64,000 nucleotides of DNA, from assembly GCA_948144175.1 (NCBI GenBank), contig CANXME010002589.1, positions 62,001-126,000 on the forward strand, in the 5' to 3' direction. Below are positions 35,934 through 49,932 of the stretch, in pieces. A program made the translations under genes and the position numbers. The stretch's first letter is position 1. The number at the start of each line of letters is the position of its first letter. The notes below the pieces were generated by a model, which saw nothing but the letters and a program-made list of their open reading frames with translations, ran no database searches and was not told the origin of the DNA. This DNA comes from Closterium sp. NIES-65 (Eukaryota > Streptophyta > Zygnematophyceae > Desmidiales > Closteriaceae).

Positions 35934-37142
35934 CTGGCGGCAGATGTGGGGGAAAGGGGGGCAGGAGGGAAAGAGAATGATAGAAGGAGGGGCTGTGTCG
36001 AACACTTCTCTTCTCTCCCTTCTCACTCTGTTCCACACGATCGCGGAATGGACACATGTGACGGTGAAGTACCCAGAAACCGTGACTCGGACACTAAAAA
36101 TGATAAGCGTGAAGCATTATGCGCACAGAAGCATAGGCATAACGTGATCACTGGTTCATAGGAGGTTTTAACAGGGGAGGAGCTCAAATAGGAGGTAAGT
36201 GTCGTTGGAACGAGCGGTCCTGAGCTCCATTAGGCACAGCGAGAGATTAAAAATAAAAATTTCCCCCACCCATCCACCCATAAAAAAAAACACAAAAAAA
36301 AACACCCATGCCAATAATATAAAAATGAAATAAAAATAAAAATATGATTATATAATAATTTGCCATTGCTGCATCCACCCATGGCAGCAAGCTACCCAGG
36401 CATAAAAAATCCCCCCTGAGCCTGCCGGAAGGAGAGGGGCCAAAATGGAGCAAGATAGAGAAAACACAAGGTGAGAGATGCACCCTGCTTCTGAGGGGGT
36501 GGGAGGGAAGAAGAGATTAATTGATCAGCTCATCAGCGTCGCGTGGTCTTCCCTCCCTCTCTCAAACACCGCACGAGATATAATTAGAGCAAAAAGATGT
36601 GATGGGCAGGCATGAGGAAATTGTGTTCCACATGATGTGGTTGAGAGAATATTCGGGGAATCGCTATGCTGAGAAACGATTTGCACACTGCTGCAATTCA
36701 AATCTTGAAATTGGCCGGTCAATCTTGATCATTGGATCATGGATCTGACGGACTCCGTGCATCGGATACGTGTGAAGCCGTGACTTGGCTGTAATGATCT
36801 GCCACCATGGCACGATGGTAACTGCCGCTGAAACCAGTAACATGTGCATGACACGTTTTGGTAACTGGAGCGGCATGAGCTTGACCAAAAGACGAACTTT
36901 GGTAGCGGAAGACACAGCGGCGGAATCGAGAAACTGTTACGGTCACAGTGACGAGGCGCGTTGGATGCCGAGGCCGAAGGCGTCCCGCATAGTGCCATCG
37001 TCATGTGACACCTTCACGGAACCCTTCTGTAATGCACCAGGACTCCATAATACATGACATCTGTAAGGGCAAACAAATTACATAAACGATTGCAGGGGAG
37101 GGTTGGGGGCAGGGCGCGCGGCCGACTGAACGTCAAGTTCGC

Positions 37143-37494
37143 CTACAAGAACGAACCTTGGGAGGCGGCGAAAGGGACACCGCGTACTGGAGTTGAAGTG
37201 GGAGGAGGTGGAGAAGGTGCTGGTGCTGGCGATGAGGAGGGTGCTGGTGCTGGCGATGGGGAGGGTGCTGGCGCTGGCGATGGAGAAGGTTCTGGCACTG
37301 TCGATGGGGACGGTACAATAATGGGATAGAAGATGGAGAAAGGGAAGGGGAAAGGGAAATCAGACATGGGGATGACGGTGGGCTTGGTGAAAGTGGATGT
37401 AGCATCAGGCACATTTTGCACAGTGAGAGGTAGTAATGGAAGGCATTGAAGGGTTTAAACGGGTGCTACTCATTAAAAGCCAAGAGGAGGCACG

Positions 37495-37528
<34 letters not shown>

Positions 37529-40182
37529 CACATTTTATGACGATGTCTGATGCGTCACACTGAAAAGATTGTTCTATGGGTGCCTGATACCTGAAAACAA
37601 ATCTGACACTGGAAAAGCTTGTTCAATGGGTGGCAATGTGGTGTTCATACACTCAGCATGAGAGCAATGTAAAAATAGGCAGTACAAATTGCAGCTGCCT
37701 GCGTAACGAGCGTCTCACCTGGTGGTGACTTGACACATGTGGTGCAGAAGGAGGCACACTGGCTGCAGAAAGCACTTGAAGTGGTCTGTGGGACCATGCA
37801 GCTGCTGTAGTCAGGTGGGCATGTGATTGCAGTCGAGGATATGTTCCTGCATGTGCACATGGAGCATTTATAAAACGAGGAATCAAAAACGGGTTTCAGC
37901 TCGAAGTGAAATGCTCTGAGGTTGCTATTGGAGTTGTATGGAACACATTGCAATACTCTACTATGCCAAGGTGTTATACAGGCTGAAAACAATGACGAAC
38001 CATACATTTGTATATAACCGCCTTTTGAAGACGACCTGACGTGGAGGTTTAGGTTGGGCCAGTCCAAGTTCGGTCCTTGTGTTCCTCGTGTCTGTGGCTT
38101 TAAACACTCTTGGGCTATGGTTCACCACTGAAACACCTTGTATACCTCCTCTTCATTAAACGCTCCAAGGCTGCTATGATGGACATTGCAACACTTGAGC
38201 ATGCTAGAATACCTTACAGGTATGTAAGATTAGTGAGACTTCCTATTGCTGGTGGGAGTTGGCCAGTGAGGTTGTTCTGGCTGATGTCACTGCAACGGAT
38301 GGAAATGACAAATAAAATATGTACTAGACACAGTCAGGGCATTGCTAACAAGTTTTTTGTTGGTCAAATGCGCAGAGATTCAAGTACGAAGAAATGAACC
38401 AAGGAATTAACACTGTTGATTACGTTGTGGTGGGGATTTTCGTTCAACCAGCGTGACTGAGTCCAGTCAAGCATGTGCTTATAAAGCTAAACATGACATG
38501 GATGCGTTGTGAGAACCTTGCCATATGCTGATGCACGCTCTCATCTGTCATAGTTACTTTCATATATTATCATATCTCACACTCATAGGTGCATGCGAAA
38601 ACTCCTTTTCATGACATTCCTCTCTTGACAAGCCGGCAACAGGCAAGCCACACGAGCTTGTGGCTCCCCTCGGCTACACTTCATGGATAGGATCGCTGGC
38701 ACTAAAAAACTGGCAGGACCAACCTTCGGCTCATGACAAGCTGGCCACTGGATTTCCATCATACCATGATGGTCACCCACGGCTCATCACGAGTTGGTTA
38801 CAGGTCATTGCTCATGCCTTGCTCAGGCTCATCTCTGCATATGCCCATCTCTACATGCTCGCACTCGTGTGCATGCTCCCACCACTCATACTCACAGATA
38901 GGTTAGCCTGTCCAAGGCACTGATGGAGTCTGGAATGGATCCGGTTAAGAAACTCTCATACAGATACCTGGTGGGAAGTGGAATGGAATGGGTGGAGAGC
39001 ATTACAAATGATATGAGGATTACCCTAAACCCTAATCAATTCAAATGAGAAGAGGTCCATGCAACCCACATGTTTTCCAGCCGTGCCTACATGCATAGAG
39101 GTGATAGAAACCTGAGAGGTGCATTAGGGTAGCATATAACTATAGGTTCATATTGAACGCATGTCAATATGAGCCAAGCAAGGGAAAATGATGGAAACGG
39201 GGAAGGGGAGGTGGGGGTGATAAAGGTAGATTAGACAGCATTAACACCTTTTACCGCTTTCAAATGTCTGACTTCCCTTTCCACGTTTTCGTATGGATGA
39301 AACGTTCTATGGTGACATTTTGAAGAAGCGGATTTGCTTTTAATAGATGGCACTGGCATTGTGAGTCTCATTCCGACACAGAGTTCTGCATGGGAACTCC
39401 AAACACGTAGCAACCTGTCCAGCAGACACCCAGAACACTCACTGCGAACGTTTCCACATCTCTCCTTCCACTTGCCCATTTTCTCTACTTCTCCCTTGAC
39501 AGAATCCATCAGAACTGCTTTCCCACATGAACCTGCTGCAGTAGCAACTGTTGCCATGCCCCTCGGCATGTCTCCTAGTTCCCTGGCCTGGGTATGATAG
39601 AACTACTAGAACTGTGACTGTCCTGCTCGCTCTCTCCCTCAATAAAATCCCATGTCTTCAACCATTTCAAACACTAGCAATATTAGCACATTAGTTGCGG
39701 GGTCATTCCAGAGATCCAAGGGAGTATGCTTTTTAATATTGTGTTGCAACATGTAAGTCAAGCATGTGGAGGGACATGGTAGGGACGATTCCAAGAGCAG
39801 ATAGCGAGTTTGGACGAGAGGAGGACCGTGGGATGAACGGTTCAAGAAGCAAGGGAGTGCACGTGAACAAAATTAAAACACAAAAAGTCGTCCAGGGAAT
39901 GCATAGCCAGCAAGAGCTAACATGCCGAAATGTAACAAGGGATTGCAAATACAGAGCACGCGGAATGGTGGAGAGAGGAAACAGAGGAACCAAAGTCAAG
40001 GCCAGCAAGTGCTGGTATGCACATGGGGGATGGAAGACCAGTCAGAGTTTGGTGCTCTCACATGCTGGTCACCATGCCTTGCGCATCGCACTCCACACCG
40101 TAGGCCAATCTGCAGTCCCCCCCAGCCACCCATCCAGAGAAAATCATCCCCCACGCTTGCTGCAAGTCCTGCAGGACTTGGA
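37143..40182 (-). CDS. LRR receptor-like gene 4 (array copy)
   Basis: Near-identical to gene 2. Exons: cap 40,182-40,062; LRR-A 38,967-38,896; LRR-B 38,289-38,218; Cys-rich about 37,960-37,719; stalk and tail to the stop at 37,143. I saw no coding difference from gene 2. Confidence 0.5.
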
Positions 40183-41391
40183 CTGGCGGCAGATGTGGGG
40201 GAAAGGGGGGCAGGAGGGAAAGAGAATGATAGAAGGAGGGGCTGTGTCGAACACTTCTCTTCTCTCCCTTCTCACTCTGTTCCACACGATCGCGGAATGG
40301 ACACATGTGACGGTGAAGTACCCAGAAACCGTGACTCGGACACTAAAAATGATAAGCGTGAAGCATTATGCGCACAGAAGCATGGGCATAACGTGATCAC
40401 TGGTTCATAGGAGGTTTTAACAGGGGAGGAGCTCAAATAGGAGGTAAGTGTCGTTGGAACGAGCGGTCCTGAGCTCCATTAGGCACAGCGAGAGATTAAA
40501 AATAAAAATTTCCCCCACCCATCCACCCATAAAAAAAAACACAAAAAAAAACACCCATGCCAATAATATAAAAATGAAATAAAAATAAAAATATGATTAT
40601 ATAATAATTTGCCATTGCTGCATCCACCCATGGCAGCAAGCTACCCAGGCATAAAAAATCCCCCCTGAGCCTGCCGGATGGAGAGGGGCCAAAATGGAGC
40701 AAGATAGAGAAAACACAAGGTGAGAGATGCACCCTGCTTCTGAGGGGGTGGGAGGGAAGAAGAGATTAATTGATCAGCTCATCAGCGTCGCGTGGTCTTC
40801 CCTCCCTCTCTCAAACACCGCACGAGATATAATTAGAGCAAAAAGATGTGATGGGCAGGCATGAGGAAATTGTGTTCCACATGATGTGGTTGAGAGAATA
40901 TTCGGGGAATCGCTATGCTGAGAAACGATTTGCACACTGCTGCAATTCAAATCTTGAAATTGGCCGGTCAATCTTGATCATTGGATCATGGATCTGACGG
41001 ACTCCGTGCATCGGATACGTGTGAAGCCGTGACTTGGCTGTAATGATCTGCCACCATGGCACGATGGTAACTGCCGCTGAAACCAGTAACATGTGCATGA
41101 CACGTTTTGGTAACTGGAGCGGCATGAGCTTGACCAAAAGACGAACTTTGGTAGCGGAAGACACAGCGGCGGAATCGAGAAACTGTTACGGTCACAGTGA
41201 CGAGGCGCGTTGGATGCCGAGGCCGAAGGCGTCCCGCATAGTGCCATCGTCATGTGACACCTTCACGGAACCCTTCTGTAATGCACCGGGACTTCATAAT
41301 ACATGACATCTGTAAGGGCAAACAAATTACATAAACGATTGCAGGGGAGGGTTGGGGGCAGGGCGCGCGGCCGACTGAACGTCAAGTTCGC

Positions 41392-41743
41392 CTACAAGAA
41401 CGAACCTTGGGAGGCGGCGAAAGGGACACCGCGTACTGGAGTTGAAGTGGGAGGAGGTGGAGAAGGTGCTGGTGCTGGCGATGAGGAGGGTGCTGGTGCT
41501 GGCGATGGGGAGGGTGCTGGCGCTGGCGATGGAGAAGGTTCTGGCACTGTCGATGGGGACGGTACAATAATGGGATAGAAGATGGAGAAAGGGAAGGGGA
41601 AAGGGAAATCAGACATGGGGATGACGGTGGGCTTGGTGAAAGTGGATGTAGCATCAGGCACATTTTGCACAGTGAGAGGTAGTAATGGAAGGCATTGAAG
41701 GGTTTAAACGGGTGCTACTCATTAAAAGCCAAGAGGAGGCACG

Positions 41744-41777
<34 letters not shown>

Positions 41778-44431
41778 CACATTTTATGACGATGTCTGAT
41801 GCGTCACACTGAAAAGATTGTTCTATGGGTGCCTGATACCTGAAAACAAATCTGACACTGGAAAAGCTTGTTCAATGGGTGGCAATGTGGTGTTCATACA
41901 CTCAGCATGAGAGCAATGTAAAAATAGGCAGTACAAATTGCAGCTGCCTGCGTAACGAGCGTCTCACCTGGTGGTGACTTGACACATGTGGTGCAGAAGG
42001 AGGCACACTGGCTGCAGAAAGCACTTGAAGTGGTCTGTGGGACCATGCAGCTGCTGTAGTCAGGTGGGCATGTGATTGCAGTCGAGGATATGTTCCTGCA
42101 TGTGCACATGGAGCATTTATAAAACGAGGAATCAAAAACGGGTTTCAGCTCGAAGTGAAATGCTCTGAGGTTGCTATTGGAGTTGTATGGAACACATTGC
42201 AATACTCTACTATGCCAAGGTGTTATACAGGCTGAAAACAATGACGAACCATACATTTGTATATAACCGCCTTTTGAAGACGACCTGACGTGGAGGTTTA
42301 GGTTGGGCCAGTCCAAGTTCGGTCCTTGTGTTCCTCGTGTCTGTGGCTTTAAACACTCTTGGGCTATGGTTCACCACTGAAACACCTTGTATACCTCCTC
42401 TTCATTAAACGCTCCAAGGCTGCTATGATGGACATTGCAACACTTGAGCATGCTAGAATACCTTACAGGTATGTAAGATTAGTGAGACTTCCTATTGCTG
42501 GTGGGAGTTGGCCAGTGAGGTTGTTCTGGCTGATGTCACTGCAACGGATGGAAATGACAAATAAAATATGTACTAGACACAGTCAGGGCATTGCTAACAA
42601 GTTTTTTGTTGGTCAAATGCGCAGAGATTCAAGTACGAAGAAATGAACCAAGGAATTAACACTGTTGATTACGTTGTGGTGGGGATTTTCGTTCAACCAG
42701 CGTGACTGAGTCCAGTCAAGCATGTGCTTATAAAGCTAAACATGACATGGATGCGTTGTGAGAACCTTGCCATATCCTGATGCACGCTCTCATCTGTCAT
42801 AGTTACTTTCATATATTATCATATCTCACACTCATAGGTGCATGCGAAAACTCCTTTTCATGACATTCCTCTCTTGACAAGCCGGCAACAGGCAAGCCAC
42901 ACGAGCTTGTGGCTCCCCTCGGCTACACTTCATGGATAGGATCGCTGGCACTAAAAAACTGGCAGGACCAACCTTCGGCTCATGACAAGCTGGCCACTGG
43001 ATTTCCATCATACCATGATGGTCACCCACGGCTCATCACGAGTTGGTTACAGGTCATTGCTCATGCCTTGCTCAGGCTCATCTCTGCATATGCCCATCTC
43101 TACATGCTCGCACTCGTGTGCATGCTCCCACCACTCATACTCACAGATAGGTTAGCCTGTCCAAGGCACTGATGGAGTCTGGAATGGATCCGGTTAAGAA
43201 ACTCTCATACAGATACCTGGTGGGAAGTGGAATGGAATGGGTGGAGAGCATTACAAATGATATGAGGATTACCCTAAACCCTAATCAATTCAAATGAGAA
43301 GAGGTCCATGCAACCCACATGTTTTTCAGCCGTGCCTACATGCATAGAGGTGATAGAAACCTGAGAGGTGCATTAGGGTAGCATATAACTATAGGTTCAT
43401 ATTGAACGCATGTCAATATGAGCCAAGCAAGGGAAAATGATGGAAACGGGGAAGGGGAGGTGGGGGTGATAAAGGTAGATTAGACAGCATTAACACCTTT
43501 TACCGCTTTCAAATGTCTGACTTCCCTTTCCACGTTTTCGTATGGATGAAACGTTCTATGGTGACATTTTGAAGAAGCGGATTTGCTTTTAATAGATGGC
43601 ACTGGCATTGTGAGTCTCATTCCGACACAGAGTTCTGCATGGGAACTCCAAACACGTAGCAACCTGTCCAGCAGACACCCAGAACACTCACTGCGAACGT
43701 TTCCACATCTCTCCTTCCACTTGCCCATTTTCTCTACTTCTCCCTTGACAGAATCCATCAGAACTGCTTTCCCACATGAACCTGCTGCAGTAGCAGCTGT
43801 TGCCATGCCCCTCGGCATGTCTCCTAGTTCCCTGGCCTGGGTATGATAGAACTACTAGAACTGTGACTGTCCTGCTCGCTCTCTCCCTCAATAAAATCCC
43901 ATGTCTTCAACCATTTCAAACACTAGCAATATTAGCACATTAGTTGCGGGGTCATTCCAGAGATCCAAGGGAGTATGCTTTTTAATATTGTGTTGCAACA
44001 TGTAAGTCAAGCATGTGGAGGGACATGGTAGGGACGATTCCAAGAGCAGATAGCGAGTTTGGACGAGAGGAGGACCGTGGGATGAACGGTTCAAGAAGCA
44101 AGGGAGTGCACGTGAACAAAATTAAAACACAAAAAGTCGTCCAGGGAATGCATAGCCAGCAAGAGCTAACATGCCGAAATGTAACAAGGGATTGCAAATA
44201 CAGAGCACGCGGAATGGTGGAGAGAGGAAACAGAGGAACCAAAGTCAAGGCCAGCAAGTGCTGGTATGCACATGGGGGATGGAAGACCAGTCAGAGTTTG
44301 GTGCTCTCACATGCTGGTCACCATGCCTTGCGCATCGCACTCCACACCGTAGGCCAATCTGCAGTCCCCCCCAGCCACCCATCCAGAGAAAATCATCCTC
44401 CACGCTTGCTGCAAGTCCTGCAGGACTTGGA
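41392..44431 (-). CDS. LRR receptor-like gene 5 (array copy)
   Basis: Near-identical to gene 2. Exons: cap 44,431-44,311; LRR-A 43,216-43,145; LRR-B 42,538-42,467; Cys-rich about 42,209-41,968; stalk and tail to the stop at 41,392. A C-to-T change near 44,399 makes the cap read QQAWRMIF instead of QQAWGMIF. Confidence 0.5.
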
Positions 44432-45640
44432 CTGGCGGCAGATGTGGGGGAAAGGGGGGCAGGAGGGAAAGAGAATGATAGAAGGAGGGGCTGTGTCGAA
44501 CACTTCTCTTCTCTCCCTTCTCACTCTGTTCCACACGATCGCGGAATGGACACATGTGACGGTGAAGTACCCAGAAACCGTGACTCGGACACTAAAAATG
44601 ATAAGCGTGAAGCATTATGCGCACAGAAGCATGGGCATAACGTGATCACTGGTTCATAGGAGGTTTTAACAGGGGAGGAGCTCAAATAGGAGGTAAGTGT
44701 CGTTGGAACGAGCGGTCCTGAGCTCCATTAGGCACAGCGAGAGATTAAAAATAAAAATTTCCCCCACCCATCCACCCATAAAAAAAAACACAAAAAAAAA
44801 CACCCATGCCAATAATATAAAAATGAAATAAAAATAAAAATATGATTATATAATAATTTGCCATTGCTGCATCCACCCATGGCAGCAAGCTACCCAGGCA
44901 TAAAAAATCCCCCCTGAGCCTGCCAGAAGGAGAGGGGCCAAAAAGGAGCAAGATAGAGAAAACACAAGGTGAGAGATGCACCCTGCTTCTGAGGGGGTGG
45001 GAGGGAAGAAGAGATTAATTGATCAGCTCATCAGCGTCGCGTGGTCTTCCCTCCCTCTCTCAAACACCGCACGAGATATAATTAGAGCAAAAAGATGTGA
45101 TGGGCAGGCATGAGGAAATTGTGTTCCACATGATGTGGTTGAGAGAATATTCGGGGAATCGCTATGCTGAGAAACGATTTGCACACTGCTGCAATTCAAA
45201 TCTTGAAATTGGCCGGTCAATCTTGATCATTGGATCATGGATCTGACGGACTCCGTGCATCGGATACGTGTGAAGCCGTGACTTGGCTGTAATGATCTGC
45301 CACCATGGCACGATGGTAACTGCCGCTGAAACCAGTAACATGTGCATGACACGTTTTGGTAACTGGAGCGGCATGAGCTTGACCAAAAGACGAACTTTGG
45401 TAGCGGAAGACACAGCGGCGGAATCGAGAAACTGTTACGGTCACAGTGACGAGGCGCGTTGGATGCCGAGGCCGAAGGCGTCCCGCATAGTGCCATCGTC
45501 ATGTGACACCTTCACGGAACCCTTCTGTAATGCACCAGGACTCCATAATACATGACATCTGTAAGGGCAAACAAATTACATAAACGATTGCAGGGGAGGG
45601 TTGGGGGCAGAGCGCGCGGCCGACTGAACGTCAAGTTCGC

Positions 45641-45992
45641 CTACAAGAACGAACCTTGGGAGGCGGCGAAAGGGACACCGCGTACTGGAGTTGAAGTGGG
45701 AGGAGGTGGAGAAGGTGCTGGTGCTGGCGATGAGGAGGGTGCTGGTGCTGGCGATGGGGAGGGTGCTGGCGCTGGCGATGGAGAAGGTTCTGGCACTGTC
45801 GATGGGGACGGTACAATAATGGGATAGAAGATGGAGAAAGGGAAGGGGAAAGGGAAATCAGACATGGGGATGACGGTGGGCTTGGTGAAAGTGGATGTAG
45901 CATCAGGCACATTTTGCACAGTGAGAGGTAGTAATGGAAGGCATTGAAGGGTTTAAACGGGTGCTACTCATTAAAAGCCAAGAGGAGGCACG

Positions 45993-46032
<40 letters not shown>

Positions 46033-49000
46033 CATTTTATGAGGATGTCTGATGCGTCACACTAGAAAAGATTGTTCTATGGGTGCCTGATACCTGAAAA
46101 CAAATCTGACACTGGAAAAGCTTGTTCAATGGGTGGCAATGTGGTGTTCATACACTCAGCATGAGAGCAATGTAAGAATAGGCAGTACAAATTGCAGCTG
46201 CCTGCGTAACGAGCGTCTCACCTGGTGGTGACTTGACACATGTGGTGCAGAAGGAGGCACACTGGCTGCAGAAAGCACTTGAAGTGGTCTGTGGGACCAT
46301 GCAGCTGCTGTAGTCAGGTAGGCATGTGATTGCAGTCGAGGATATGTTCCTGCATGTGCACATGGAGCATTTATAAAACAAAGAATCGGAAACGGGTTTC
46401 AGCTCGAAGTGAAACGCCCTGAGGTTGCTATTGGAGTTGTATGGAACACATTGCAATACTCTACTATGCCAAGGTGTTATACAGGCTGAAAACAATGACG
46501 AACCATACATTTGTATAAAACCGCCTTTCGAAGACGGCCTGATGTGGAGGTTTAGGTTGGGCCAGTCCAAGTTCGGTCCTTGTGTTCCTCCTGTCTGTGG
46601 CTTTAAGCACTCTTGGGCTATGGTTCACCACTGAAACACCTTGTATACCTCCTCTTCATTAAACGCTCCAAGGCTGCTATGATGGACATTGCAACACTTG
46701 AGCATGCTAGAATGCCTTACATGTATGTAAGATTAGCGAGACTTCCTATTGCTGGTGGGAGTTGGCCAGTGAGGTTATTCTGGCTGATGTCACTGCAACG
46801 GATGGAATGGACAAATAAAAGATGTATTAGACACAGTCAGGGCATTGCTAACAAGTTATTTGTTGGTCTATACATGCAAGAGGTTTCAAATGTGCAGAGA
46901 TCAAAGTACGTTGAAATGAATCAAGGATATAACATGGTTAATTGAGTTGTGGTGGGGATTGTTGTTCAACCAGCGTGATTGAATCCAGTCAAGCATGTGC
47001 CTATAAAGCAAAACATGACATTATTTTTGGCCATGGAAAAGATATCTTGGACTCAACACAGGATATCTGTCAGGCTGAAGAAGGTTGAGCCAAGGAAGTC
47101 CAAGTTCGGCCTTTCGTAAATTATATACCTCCTACTTCTATGGGCGCAAATGGTCCACTGTCTATGTCTCATCTGTGTTGCAAGCTGGATGCATTGTGAG
47201 AGCCTTACTGTATCCTGATGCACGCTCTTATCTGTCATCGTCGTATATTCTCATATCTCACACTCATTGGTGCATGCGAAAACTCCTTTTCATGACATTC
47301 CTCTCTTGACAAGCCGGCAACAGGCAAGCCACACGAGCTTGTGGCTCCCCTCGGCTACACTTCATGGATAGGATCGCTGGCACTAAAAAACTGGCAGGAC
47401 CAACCTTCGGCTCACGACAAGCTGGCCACTGGATGGCCATCATACCATGATGGTCACCCACGGCTCATCACGAATTGGTTACAGGCCATTGCTCATGCGT
47501 TGCTCAGGCTCATCTCTGCATATGCCCGACTCTACATGATCACACTCATGTGTGCATGCTCCCACCACTCATACTCACAGATAGGTTAGCCTGTCCAAGG
47601 CACTGATGGAATCTGGAATGGACCCAGTTAAGCCATCGTCATACAGATTCCTGGTGCGCAGGTCGGTCCTTGTGTACCTTATGCCTGTGGCTTTAAACAA
47701 ACTTGGGCAATGGTACTCGACTGGAACACCTTGTATGCCTCCTCTTCATGAAATGCTCCTAGGTTGCTATGATGGACGTTGCAATACTTCAACATGCTAG
47801 AATGCCTTACAGGTATGAAAGATGAGTGAGACTGCCAATTGCTGGTGGGAGTTGGCCAGCGAGGTTGTTCTGGCTAATATCACTGCAATGGATAGAAATG
47901 ACAGGTAATAGGCAGAATAGACACAGTCAAGACATTGCTAACAAGATTTTTTTTGGTGTATACATGGAAGAGAGAGATTCAAGCACGAAGAAATGAACCA
48001 AAGATTGGTAGAAGGTAGTAGACAATCAGAGAGGATATGGAAAGGGCATAGATTGTGGGAAGGTCTGCATATTTTAAGAGGCGATTTCAGGTTAGCCTGG
48101 TTAGTTGAGTTGTGTTGGAGAATTTTGTTCAACCAGCGTGACTGAGTCCAGTCAAGCATGCGCCTAGAAAGCTTAACATCACATACTTTCCAGCCATGCA
48201 AATGACATCTTGGACTCTACACAGGCCACTTGTCGGGCTGAAGAATTTTGAGTCCAGGAAGTCCAAGTTCGGCCTTTGGTAGTTCACATACCTCCTACCT
48301 ATGGCCAGTGCAAATTCTCTCTATGGGCTCAAATGGTCCACTGTCTATCACTCATTTGTGTTGCAGACTGGATGCATTGTGAGAGCCTTGCCATATCCTG
48401 ATACACGCTCTCATCTGACATACTTACTCTCATATATTCTCATATCTCACACTCATTGGTGCATGCAGAAACTCCTTTTCATGACATTCCTCTCTTGACA
48501 AGCCGGCAACAGGCAAGCCACACGAGCTTGTGGCTCCCCTCAACTACACTTCATGGATAGGATCGCTGGCACTAAAAAACTGGCAGGACCAACCTTCGGC
48601 TCATGACAAGCTGGCCACTGGATGGCCATCATACCATGATGGTCACCCACGGCTCATCACGAATTGGTTACAGGCCATTGCTCATGCGTTGCTCAGGCTC
48701 ATCTCTGCATATGCCCGACTCTACATGATCACACTCATGTGTGCATGCTCCCACCACTCATACTCACAGATAGGTTAGCCTGTCCAAGGCACTAATGGAA
48801 TCAGGAATGGACCCAGTTAAGCCATCGTCATACAGATTCCTGGTGCGCAGTGGAATGGAATGGGTGGAGAGCATTATAAATCATATGAGGAAATGGGATC
48901 AATAATGATTGGTGACTCCATCAAGGTGGTTTGTGTACTATTTGGGAAGAGGTTCGTGCAGCCCACCACATGTTGTCCACCTGTGCCTACATGCATGGAG

Positions 49001-49932
49001 ATGATGGAAACCTGAGAGGTGCATTAGGGTAGCGCTTTTCTGGACTGAACGCCTTTCAATATGATCCACACAACGGAAACGGAGGGAAACGGAGAAGGGA
49101 GGGGGGTAATTAATGTAGGTTAGACAGAAGTAACACCTTGTACGGCTTGCAAATGTCTGACTTCCATTTCTGCGTTTTCATATGGACGGTTTGGTTCTGC
49201 GGTGACATTTGAAAGGAGAGCATTTGCTTTTGATAAATGGCACTGGCATTGTAAGTCTCGTCTCTACTTCTCCCTTGACAGTCTCCAACATAACTGCTTT
49301 CCCGCATAAACCTGCTGCAGTTACAACTATTGTTGCCATGCCCCTCGCCATGTCAACTATTTCCCTGACCTGAGCATGATAGAATTACTAGACATGTCCC
49401 TATCCTTCTCTCTCATTCCCTCTATAGATCCCAAAGTCTCAAACTATATAAAACATAACAATATTAGAACATTAGATGCGAGGTTATTCCAGACTTTTAA
49501 GGGAGTATGTTTCTGAATCTTGTAAATTAAGCACGTGGAGGGACATGGTCGGGGCGATTCCAAGGGTTTAACAGATCAGATAGTGGGTTTGGATGAGAGG
49601 AGGACCGGGATGAATGGTTCAAGAAGCAAGGGACTGCAAGTGAACAAAATCAAAACAACAAAAGGCGTCCAGGGAATGCATGGCCAGCAAGAGTTAACAC
49701 GCCAAAGTGCAAATACAGAGCATGCAGAATGGTGGAGAGAGGAAACAGAGGACAGCAAAAGTTGGGGCGCACATGGGGGATGCAAGACCAGCTAGAGTTT
49801 GGTGCTCTCACATGCTGGTCACCATGCCTTGGGCATCGCAGAACACACCGTATGCCAAGCTGCAGTCCCCCCCAGTCACCCACCCTGAGATTCTCCGGAC
49901 CCACGCTTGCTGCAAGTCCACCAGGACTTGGA
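45641..49932 (-). CDS. LRR receptor-like gene 6 (four LRRs, outer copy)
   Basis: Exons (minus): cap 49,932-49,812 (VLVDLQQAW, GGDCSLAYGVFCD); LRR-A 48,839-48,768; LRR-B 47,882-47,811; LRR-A 47,650-47,579; LRR-B 46,792-46,721; Cys-rich about 46,460-46,220; stalk and replacement tail to the stop at 45,641. It keeps the A-B-A-B order of gene 1 but has the truncated tail of genes 2-5. Its 5' half is diverged from the array, with substitutions throughout 47,000-51,100. A possible first exon with a short hydrophobic start (MFSLSCSSLAPLIPAASA) lies near 50,430, unproven. Confidence 0.55.

Larger units (their letters stand above)
25747..47021. repeat. Tandem array of five ~4.25-kb units carrying LRR genes
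   Basis: Units start at GGATGC(A/G)TTGTGAG: 25,747; 30,000; 34,251; 38,500; 42,749; the last ends about 47,021. Unit lengths are about 4,253, 4,251, 4,249, 4,249 and 4,273. Central units differ by only about a dozen substitutions that I noticed, plus poly-A length. Each junction joins a sequence ending AAACATGACAT to GGATGCGTTGTG, removing about 1.35 kb that both outer genes retain (24,394-25,746 and 47,022-48,370). Each unit holds the 3' half of one LRR gene and the 5' half of the next. Confidence 0.95.
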
